Shown here in pieces: positions 1 through 4,999 of a DNA stretch of 6,450 nucleotides. Origin of the DNA: Syntrophomonadaceae bacterium (GTDB lineage Bacteria > Bacillota > Syntrophomonadia > Syntrophomonadales > Syntrophomonadaceae); contig JAISDD010000196.1 of NCBI GenBank assembly GCA_031265005.1, positions 1 through 6,450 of the forward strand, read 5' to 3'. Each line of letters begins with the position of its first letter. Within the stretch, counting starts at the first letter, position 1. A program made the position numbers and the translations under genes. The notes below the pieces were generated by a model, which was given only the letters and a program-made list of their open reading frames with translations, was not told the origin of the DNA and searched no databases.

Positions 1-24
1 AAATTAAGCAATAATAATTTTTAG

Positions 25-33
25 AAAGGGGGG
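25..33 (+). promoter_or_regulatory. Ribosome binding site of the glycine-zipper membrane protein gene
   Basis: A purine run, AAAGGGGGG, lies 6 bases before the ATG at 40. It is G-rich rather than a perfect AAGGAGG, but its position is right and it supports the ATG at 40 as the start. The promoter for this gene is not visible; it must lie mostly left of the window. Confidence 0.7.
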
Positions 34-39
34 ACATTT

Positions 40-594
40 ATGTCAACAGGTTGGATTATTGTTTTAATTCTTATCATCTTATTATACATCAATTTTCTTG
101 TTAAAGAATCTAACAAAAAGAGAAAGGCTAAAGAAGCTTTAGAAAAAGAAATGAAAGCCCGTAACGCCACGCTTTCTTCATCCTTTAAACATGTTGCGGG
201 GCTTCCTATACCCGAAAACACAATATGCCAAGTTTATGCCACTCCAAAAGGAATTGAAATTGTGGCAAACGGACAACAGTTTAATTTAGCGAAAGAAAAA
301 ATCATTGATGTTTCAAAGAGAACGGATGTTGAAATCCAGAAGCAATTAGTTTCAAGTGCCGGCGGTGCTGTTGGCGGAGCTTTATTGTTTGGCCCGGTTG
401 GTGCTTTAATCGGCGGCAGAACTAAAACCAAAGACGCCAAGAAAGTTTCAAACTACTTAATATTTACATACCAAAAAGATGATGAACCGCAGTATGTTGG
501 ATTTGATATTGAGAACAGTACTAGCTTGGCGGAAAAATTTGTAAAGGAATTTCAGCAAAGCGGAACTAAAACTTTAACACAAAAAGATTTGTGA
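40..594 (+). CDS. Small membrane-anchored protein with embedded glycine zipper, function unknown
   Basis: I recognise the general architecture but no named function. Residues 5-21 form one strongly hydrophobic helix with almost no cytoplasmic leader. A highly charged Lys/Glu stretch (22-41) follows that could be a short coiled coil or stalk. Residues 50-100 and 138-158 alternate in a way that suggests beta strands (for example TICQVYATPKGIEIVANGQ and NYLIFTYQ). Between them sits a Gly/Ala-rich segment, 107-126, GGAVGGALLFGPVGALIGG, a glycine-zipper pattern that could form a membrane-inserting helical hairpin. The end (159-184) is helical and polar. The likely topology is an N-terminal anchor with a soluble beta-rich domain carrying the zipper. 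Similar short uncharacterised proteins occur in Bacillota; that is a memory-based impression, not a search. It has no co-directional partner close by: the next gene is 245 bp away, behind a hairpin resembling a terminator. The frame is intact and ends in TGA. Confidence 0.85.
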   Translation: MSTGWIIVLILIILLYINFLVKESNKKRKAKEALEKEMKARNATLSSSFKHVAGLPIPENTICQVYATPKGIEIVANGQQFNLAKEKIIDVSKRTDVEIQKQLVSSAGGAVGGALLFGPVGALIGGRTKTKDAKKVSNYLIFTYQKDDEPQYVGFDIENSTSLAEKFVKEFQQSGTKTLTQKDL

Positions 595-600
595 CCAAAT

Positions 601-637
601 AAAACAGCCCCCGTGCAGCGAACACAAGGGCCGTTTT
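601..637 (+). terminator. Probable terminator hairpin after the glycine-zipper protein gene
   Basis: AAAACAGCCC (601-610) pairs with GGGCCGTTTT (628-637), with one A-C mismatch. The loop can pair further (CGTG with CACA-type bases). It starts 6 bases after the stop codon. The T run is only four bases and lies inside the stem, so termination may be partial. Some read-through into the downstream leader and the 840-2426 gene is possible. Confidence 0.6.
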
Positions 638-653
638 AAGACAGATACTATTT

Positions 654-718
654 CAGAACAGGTCTGATACAGTACCCCGCCAATTCGGGATTATTGTATC
701 ATTTCAAGCCCTGTTTTG
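654..718 (+). other. Long nested inverted repeat, candidate structured RNA leader (part 1)
   Basis: The outer arms CAGAACAGG (654-662) and CCTGTTTTG (710-718) pair over 9 positions with one G-U. Inside, GATACAGTA (666-674) pairs with TATTGTATC (692-700) with one G-U, and after a small internal loop CCCG (676-679) closes on CGGG (686-689) around a CCAATT loop. No T run follows, so it does not look like a simple terminator. It could be an RNA element, a DNA palindrome bound by a regulator, or a remnant of a repeat element. It does not match any riboswitch consensus I know. Confidence 0.5.
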
Positions 719-723
719 CAATA

Positions 724-769
724 GGTTTGTCCTTAAAAAAGATAACCCTCGCGGGTCACAAGACAGACC
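724..769 (+). other. Second stem-loop in the leader, candidate structured RNA (part 2)
   Basis: GGTTTGTC (724-731) pairs with GACAGACC (762-769) over 8 positions with one G-U. It encloses a second hairpin, ACCC (745-748) with GGGT (753-756), around a TCGC loop. It sits 5 bases after the first nested structure and ends 54 bases before the ribosome binding site of the downstream gene. Together the two structures suggest a folded 5' leader of about 115 bases. I see no confident sigma70 promoter in this gap, so whether it is transcribed with the upstream or the downstream gene is open. Confidence 0.4.
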
Positions 770-823
770 AGCTATGAAAAGTCAAATAGGGGAAGAAAAA
801 AATGTTGATGATTGATACGAGTT

Positions 824-831
824 AAAGGAGG
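824..831 (+). promoter_or_regulatory. Strong ribosome binding site of the SLH/transglutaminase-like gene
   Basis: AAAGGAGG lies 8 bases before the ATG at 840, close to ideal for Gram-positive-type ribosomes, and fixes the start. The TAA stop of a possible 7-codon upstream ORF (802-825) overlaps its first two bases. Confidence 0.85.
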
Positions 832-839
832 AAATTGCA

Positions 840-2426
840 ATGCTTACTAATACCATAAGGAGACTTTTTGTAACACTTCTCGCAGTAGTCATGATTATGG
901 CGACCATGTCACCTGTTGTGGCGGCAACAAGGCCGGTGCCAGAGCGGGGGACGGCTGGGTACTTGGACTTTATATCAAAGACCCCGGAAGAGCAGATGGA
1001 GTACATCGCAGGAGGCAAAGACACACCCGAATACCGACAATTCATTACCATGTACGTCGACCAACTCCTGACACGCCTTCCATCTGAACCGGAAGGTGTA
1101 TTAACTTATCTGCCCGCTCAGGGTGATGAGTGGAGTTGGAAGAAGTTCTTTGGCAGCCAACCTGACTACCAAGTTATCAGAGACGAGGCTTATCGTATTG
1201 CCAAAGAACTGGATCTCAATAATCCAAATCTATCCCAGCGCGAAAAAGCTACCCGAATTGATGAGTGGGCAAGTGGAGAAAAAGGCAAGAAAGGGGAGCT
1301 GCTCAATACGAACGGCGAGATTCCTGCAGGCGATCCATGGATTATCACCGAAGGTCTGAACGTCTATCATGCTGGGCCGCTAATCAATCGTGAACGAAAC
1401 ATCAATGGAGTCAATTACGACTGTGATTCAAGGGCTGCAGGACTGTTGATATTATATCGTACAGCCGGTATACCCGCATATTATGTTCTCACTTTACCCG
1501 TACGTGCCAAAGCCGCCGGACACTTAGAAGCCGGATACTATCTTAATGGAGTCTGGTGGGTTACTGCCGGCAGGAATTATGGAGATGGAAAGCCAATCAG
1601 TTTAATAGACTACACTGCAAATCCTACAGTAACTACCGGAATAGACTATCGCGTTCCACCAACAGTTCAGGACGACTATGCATACAGACTTGCCACCAAT
1701 GTTGTAAAGCCAGACCCCACCGGTCAAAAAGACATCATCTATGATTTTATCATAGACCTCGATGAACCATGGGTCAGGCCAAACGTCGAAGAAGATTTTA
1801 TGAACCATAACTTGTTTTACAGTCAGTTCATTCACAACGGAGTGCCACTAACCAGAGGTGAGGTCGCCAGGTTATTATGCAACTACCTTAACATAGCACC
1901 TATGCGTAACGAACAAATTTTTTTGGATGTAAAGTCAGACGACACTAACTCGCACTACATCTGGGCTGTTAACCGCATGGGTATTATGACCGGTGACGAT
2001 AACAACCAATTCCATCCCGACAGCGAGTTGACGATGCAAGAATTCGCTGCAATCGCCGCTCGTATTGTAGACTGGGGAGAACAACGTCTTAGCGACTTGA
2101 TTATCGTCGCCGACAATGGTTCGACAGTGGGAGCAGCCCACATCATGACTACACCTGAACAAAGACTGGAAAAGCTCAAAGCAGCAAAAACTTCCGGCAA
2201 ACCCAAAACATTTGCTGACGCAAATAAAATCGCGTCATGGGCAAAACCAGCTGTGGACAAGCTGAGCAGTCTGGGTATCTTATCCGGTGACGATAACGGA
2301 TACCTCAAACCTACTGACACATTGGACCGACTTCGGTTCGCGATACTTCTCTATAAATTGGACGTCAATTTCGGCAACCACGGAGAAGGTTTGATAACTG
2401 GTCTAAATGGTTCGGTAGTGTTTTGA
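840..2426 (+). CDS. Secreted SLH-domain protein with transglutaminase-like core
   Basis: The protein has 528 residues. Residues 1-29 are a signal peptide: basic RR, hydrophobic core 9-24, likely cleavage after VVAA. Residues 110-150 are helical, as commonly precedes transglutaminase cores. Residues 193-243 resemble the transglutaminase-like fold: Cys195 in YDCDSRAAGLLILYRTAGIPA, matching the family pattern of Cys followed by a helix and R-x-x-GIPA, then His228 before a YLNGVWWV strand pair. The third residue, an Asp usually just after the Trp strand, is not at its normal place (Ala243/Gly244). Asp248 or Asp257 might substitute. The C-terminus carries SLH repeats: TRGE (338-341) to GIMTGDDNNQFHPD (381-394), then TMQE (398-401) to GILSGDDNGYLKPTD (479-493), with a third partial one from LDRLRF. 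SLH domains of other proteins bind secondary cell-wall polymer. I infer a cell-surface protein that may cleave or cross-link peptide bonds in the wall or in surface proteins; a non-enzymatic binding role is also possible. It stands alone between a structured leader and a strong terminator. Confidence 0.85.
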   Translation: MLTNTIRRLFVTLLAVVMIMATMSPVVAATRPVPERGTAGYLDFISKTPEEQMEYIAGGKDTPEYRQFITMYVDQLLTRLPSEPEGVLTYLPAQGDEWSWKKFFGSQPDYQVIRDEAYRIAKELDLNNPNLSQREKATRIDEWASGEKGKKGELLNTNGEIPAGDPWIITEGLNVYHAGPLINRERNINGVNYDCDSRAAGLLILYRTAGIPAYYVLTLPVRAKAAGHLEAGYYLNGVWWVTAGRNYGDGKPISLIDYTANPTVTTGIDYRVPPTVQDDYAYRLATNVVKPDPTGQKDIIYDFIIDLDEPWVRPNVEEDFMNHNLFYSQFIHNGVPLTRGEVARLLCNYLNIAPMRNEQIFLDVKSDDTNSHYIWAVNRMGIMTGDDNNQFHPDSELTMQEFAAIAARIVDWGEQRLSDLIIVADNGSTVGAAHIMTTPEQRLEKLKAAKTSGKPKTFADANKIASWAKPAVDKLSSLGILSGDDNGYLKPTDTLDRLRFAILLYKLDVNFGNHGEGLITGLNGSVVF

Positions 2427-2467
2427 ATTGTAAACCCCTCCGTATTTGGAGGGGTTTACAATTTTTT
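2427..2467 (+). terminator. Strong rho-independent terminator of the SLH/transglutaminase-like gene
   Basis: A perfect 15-bp stem, arms 2427-2441 and 2448-2462, with the core AAACCCCTCC pairing with GGAGGGGTTT, closes on a GTATTT loop. A T run follows directly (2462-2467). The stem begins at the base after the TGA stop, so transcription should end here efficiently and not run into the convergent tRNA gene. Confidence 0.95.
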
Positions 2468-2511
2468 CAAGATTTTTTCATATTTTGCTTGCATTTCTCC
2501 GTATAAGACAC

Positions 2512-2543
2512 AAAAATGCTAGGGCTTAAAAAACCCTAGCATT
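2512..2543 (-). terminator. Rho-independent terminator of tRNA-Thr
   Basis: AATGCTAGGG (2515-2524) and CCCTAGCATT (2534-2543) form a perfect 10-bp stem. Read on the minus strand, the loop is TTTTTTAAG and the stem is followed by more T (complement of 2512-2516). It lies 12 bases beyond the CCA end of the tRNA. Base pairing is the same on the plus strand, but the T tail fits the minus direction better. Confidence 0.85.
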
Positions 2544-2555
2544 AGCCATTTCTAA

Positions 2556-2631
2556 TGGAGCCAAGCACAGGACTTGAACCCGCAACCTACTGATTACAAA
2601 TCAGTTGCTCTACCGATTGAGCTAGCTTGGC
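2556..2631 (-). tRNA. tRNA-Thr (anticodon UGU), CCA end encoded
   Basis: The minus strand folds into a complete 76-base cloverleaf. Acceptor GCCAAGC pairs with GCTTGGC. The D arm is GCTC-AATCGGTA-GAGC. Anticodon stem ACTGA/TCAGT holds loop TTTGTAA, giving anticodon TGT. The variable loop is AGGTT. T stem GCGGG/CCTGT has two G-U pairs around TTCAAGT. The discriminator is T, followed by encoded CCA. Anticodon UGU reads ACA and, by wobble, other Thr codons. The gene stands alone with its own promoter and terminator. Confidence 0.97.
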
Positions 2632-2655
2632 ATATTTGTACCCGAGTTCCTGTTT

Positions 2656-2670
2656 TTATCAGCATGATAA
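2656..2670. promoter_or_regulatory. Perfect short palindrome over the predicted tRNA start site
   Basis: TTATCAGCATGATAA has 6-base arms with a 3-base centre. It lies directly downstream of the proposed -10 box of the tRNA promoter, so it would cover the start of transcription. It is too small to be a terminator. It could be an operator or chance in AT-rich DNA. Confidence 0.3.
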
Positions 2671-2672
2671 TT

Positions 2673-2701
2673 AATATACAAAATAATCAAAACGCTTGCA
2701 A
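2673..2701 (-). promoter_or_regulatory. Sigma70-type promoter of tRNA-Thr
   Basis: On the minus strand TTGCAA (2701-2696) serves as -35 box with 4 of 6 consensus matches, followed by an exact 17-base spacer and TATATT (2678-2673) as -10 box with 5 of 6 matches. Transcription would begin near 2666, giving a leader of about 35 bases to be removed from the tRNA precursor at 2631. Confidence 0.65.
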
Positions 2702-2705
2702 CATC

Positions 2706-2758
2706 TTTAACATATTTTTTTATTTAAGCATCTAAAAAAATCGTTTTGCTATGTTAAA
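2706..2758 (-). terminator. AT-rich inverted repeat after the VanW gene, weak terminator candidate
   Basis: TTTAACAT (2706-2713) pairs with ATGTTAAA (2751-2758), and inside it ATTTTTTTA (2714-2722) pairs with TAAAAAAAT (2733-2741). It lies 40 bases past the stop of the VanW gene in its direction of transcription. The stems are nearly all A-T, so it is thermodynamically weak and could simply reflect local composition. No better terminator is seen for the minus-strand operon. Confidence 0.3.
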
Positions 2759-2797
2759 AGCACCCATGTTACACAAACCTGTAATTCAATAAAATGG

Positions 2798-3925
2798 TTA
2801 TATTTTGTTCATCGTACTGCTGCCTAAAATTCTTACTGTTAAAACATCATTCTCCAAACTGCTGGTTATTACTACAGAATGAGAAAAATTATTACGTATT
2901 TTCAGGTCTAAAGAACCATAAGCAATAACCGCGTCTCTATCCGCCCCTTCAGCTAATTCTTCCAAAAAAGGTTTTTCCGCAAAATTAGGCGCCCGTTCGG
3001 TAACTTCCAAATCGGCGGTCAAAGCCGCAGCATAAATAGCCGAAGCTAAATGGCTTATTCCTCCTCCTACTGTATCAGGCAGCCCAATGTCAAGCAGATC
3101 AGGCGCCAACAAGTAGCCAGACTGAATAATATTTACATCCCCTATAACAGAATTAAAAGAGAAAGTCTCTCCCGGCTTAATTAAAGTTTGATCAATAGCA
3201 TTCACAGCCAAGCGAATATTATGCGTACGATTACGATGGTTCGGTAAATAAGCTGTATACTCAGATAATTCTTCATCTATGCCTGTCAAATCTGAAATCA
3301 GCACATCAGGAACCACTGTTTTTTTAGGCAATTCCAAAACCATATTTTTTCCATCATAATTGTGTATACCTTCTAACAGCTTTTGTTCGATAACATCATA
3401 ATCCAACTCTTCGCCCATCTCTTCTTTGAGCAAAACTAACTCTCCGGTGTTTTGATATTCTAACCGGGCGTTTTTAGGCGGTTTATAGCTTAAATTACCA
3501 ATATTATCAAGATACTCTGTCAATGCTTCTTCATTCCAGGATAATGAAGGATTTACATCTTGCTGTCTAACTTGCAGCTGGACTAATGTTACAACATCTT
3601 GTAAGTCCGTAAGCCGGCTATTATCTATAATTTCTGTAAGCGTTTTGTCAAAATCATAATTAAAGTCAAATCTTTGGGAATCAAAAATCCATCTTCTTTG
3701 CCCTTCCATAAGTATAATCCTTACATCCGGTTGTTGCTGCCCCACAGTGCTGGTCAACAACTCTTTCGCTTTCGCTTTTTCCAGCCCTCCTATATTTTGG
3801 CCGATGACATTAAATCCATACGGAATTTTAGCGTCATTTGGCATAATACAAAATGCACTCGCAAAAATGCTGAAACTCAGCTGAAAAAACGTTATTAAGG
3901 TTACTAGTATTATTCTCGCCAACAT
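2798..3925 (-). CDS. VanW-family (YoaR-like) envelope protein with altered signature motif
   Basis: The protein has 375 residues. Residues 4-26 form a signal peptide or N-terminal membrane anchor. IPYGFNVIGQNIGGL (34-48), followed by a KAKELL helix, is the usual opening of YoaR-type proteins, and the region to about 200 fits the peptidoglycan-binding-type domain that precedes VanW domains. The VanW domain spans about 221-368: RTHNIRLAVNAIDQTLIKPG (233-252), ETFSFNSVIG (253-262), GGGISHLASAIYAAAL (287-302), ER (310-311), DAV (331-333) and DLKIRNNF (340-347). VanW domains occur in vancomycin-resistance clusters and widely in Gram-positive envelope proteins, but their chemistry is unsettled. In most members GGG is followed within two residues by Cys-Gln and then S-T-T-x-L-Y. 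Here the Cys-Gln is Ser-His, and the later His after ER is Asn. The gene begins 39 bases after the PRC-barrel gene with a weak ribosome site (AGAAGGG about 12 bases upstream), so it is probably the last gene of the operon. No vancomycin resistance should be inferred. Confidence 0.85.
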   Translation of the reverse strand: MLARIILVTLITFFQLSFSIFASAFCIMPNDAKIPYGFNVIGQNIGGLEKAKAKELLTSTVGQQQPDVRIILMEGQRRWIFDSQRFDFNYDFDKTLTEIIDNSRLTDLQDVVTLVQLQVRQQDVNPSLSWNEEALTEYLDNIGNLSYKPPKNARLEYQNTGELVLLKEEMGEELDYDVIEQKLLEGIHNYDGKNMVLELPKKTVVPDVLISDLTGIDEELSEYTAYLPNHRNRTHNIRLAVNAIDQTLIKPGETFSFNSVIGDVNIIQSGYLLAPDLLDIGLPDTVGGGISHLASAIYAAALTADLEVTERAPNFAEKPFLEELAEGADRDAVIAYGSLDLKIRNNFSHSVVITSSLENDVLTVRILGSSTMNKI

Positions 3926-3964
3926 CAGCTACTAAACCCTTCTTCAATCAACTATCAAAATTCG

Positions 3965-4969
3965 TTAAACATTCAACACTAATTCTCTAAATTTACCTGC
4001 TTTAGTTACTCTGTCTACTATTTCCTCTGTAAGTGTTTCGCCTTGGTTAACCAACACTGCCCCATCATTATCTATAATGCTTTTATTGGAAATTTTCCCA
4101 ATCAAATACTCTTTTTGCTTTTGCGCAAACAGCTGCGCGGCTGTTAACGGTTCGGTACTTTCTTTGGGAACATTTACTTCTGCCATTGGCGGCGTTATTT
4201 TAGGCGTTTCGCTGACAGGAGCAGGCCCCAGTTTGTCTAACTCGGTTTTTATAACTTCAGGTCTTAAAACATTTACTGGGCTAGTATTAGCAGGACTTAT
4301 ACTTTCGGCAACAACATCTGTCTCTGGAACTGGCTGGCTGCTTTGAAGATCATTTTCCGTGGGAATCTGCGCAGCGCTTTCGTCTTTGACTGCTTCCGGG
4401 CTCACGCCCGTATATATCTCACTCTTAGCTTCCGCAGGTTCTTCTGAAGGCAATACTTTTTCTTCATTTACATCAGGAACAGAAATCAGATCGTCTTCTT
4501 GATTTAAAGCAATATTGACAACCAAAGCGTCTTGGCCAAAAGTAATCATCTGCGCTGCGGTTATGAGTTTTTTTTCATTTTCTATGTTACTATACTCACA
4601 AGCGCTTACCCGTCCACTGCTTTCCTCAATAATTACTTCCGTTACTTTACCAATAAAATTCCCTTCCCTGGTTAAAACAGTATTGTTGATTAAATTGACG
4701 CCTTCATTAATTAAATCTATGGCGCCCAATATTTCATCTGGCTTTTTAACAGCATTTGAATGTTCAAGCATAACCGCATCTTCACCAATACCAATAATGT
4801 TGGAAAAAGGTATTACTCCTGTACCTAGAAACCATTTGTTATTACTCACTATAAAAAAGTCTACTGCTTTTTTGTGAGCGTTTATTATAATGTCTTCTAC
4901 TTTTCCTATTTCTTTGCCTTCTGAAATACTGAATACAGTCAATCCCTTTATTAGGGTACTTTTTTTCAC
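3965..4969 (-). CDS. Two-domain PRC-barrel protein with long acidic linker
   Basis: The protein has 334 residues and no signal peptide or membrane segment, so it is probably cytoplasmic. Residues 4-70 are a PRC-barrel domain (LIKGLTVFSISEGKEIGKVEDIII, then the DFFIVSNN and GTGVIPFSNIIGIGEDAVML strands). Residues 79-153 are a second copy (DEILGAIDLINEG, GNFIGKVTEVIIEESSGRV, LITAAQMITFGQDALVV). A Pro/Glu/Ser/Ala-rich, presumably disordered linker runs from 155 to 276. Residues 278-334 form a small conserved-looking end domain: QKEYLIGKISNKSIIDNDG followed by VNQGETLTEEIVDRVTKAGK. PRC-barrel domains are beta-barrel adaptor modules known from the ribosome maturation factor RimM and from photosynthetic reaction centre subunit H. 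In standalone Gram-positive proteins the partner is unknown. The start is GTG (complement of 4967-4969), not ATG, and is fixed by a perfect AAGGAGG 7 bases away. The gene follows the acidic repeat gene by 30 bases and precedes the VanW gene by 39, so the three are probably co-transcribed. Confidence 0.88.
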   Translation of the reverse strand: MKKSTLIKGLTVFSISEGKEIGKVEDIIINAHKKAVDFFIVSNNKWFLGTGVIPFSNIIGIGEDAVMLEHSNAVKKPDEILGAIDLINEGVNLINNTVLTREGNFIGKVTEVIIEESSGRVSACEYSNIENEKKLITAAQMITFGQDALVVNIALNQEDDLISVPDVNEEKVLPSEEPAEAKSEIYTGVSPEAVKDESAAQIPTENDLQSSQPVPETDVVAESISPANTSPVNVLRPEVIKTELDKLGPAPVSETPKITPPMAEVNVPKESTEPLTAAQLFAQKQKEYLIGKISNKSIIDNDGAVLVNQGETLTEEIVDRVTKAGKFRELVLNV

Positions 4970-4976
4970 ATTATTA

Positions 4977-4983
4977 CCTCCTT
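4977..4983 (-). promoter_or_regulatory. Ribosome binding site deciding the GTG start of the PRC-barrel gene
   Basis: On the minus strand AAGGAGG stands 7 bases before GTG at 4969. There is no in-frame ATG with a comparable site, so GTG is the start. Confidence 0.85.
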
Positions 4984-4999
4984 GTCGTAAAAGTTTTAT

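Noticed and set aside
716..744. Promoter for the SLH gene with TTGCAA as -35
   Set aside because: The hexamer at the right distance (AAGATA) matches the -10 consensus poorly. No other pair in 595-839 is convincing, so no promoter is called.
774..815. Short ORF from ATG 774 (13 codons, MKSQIGEEKNVDD)
   Set aside because: No ribosome binding site stands before it and nothing about the peptide is recognisable. The 802 ORF in another frame has better signals.
1955..2320. Minus-strand open frame of 121 codons within the SLH repeats
   Set aside because: It lies wholly antisense to a well-supported gene, has no ribosome site, and its peptide shows no family features.
2798..3925. Vancomycin-resistance gene
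   Set aside because: The VanW family is mostly unrelated to resistance, no vanH/A/X-type genes are present, and the signature motif is altered.
4515..4877. Plus-strand open frame of 120 codons opposite the PRC-barrel gene
   Set aside because: It is a shadow of the PRC-barrel coding strand; its apparent hydrophobicity comes from reading the complementary frame. No ribosome site.
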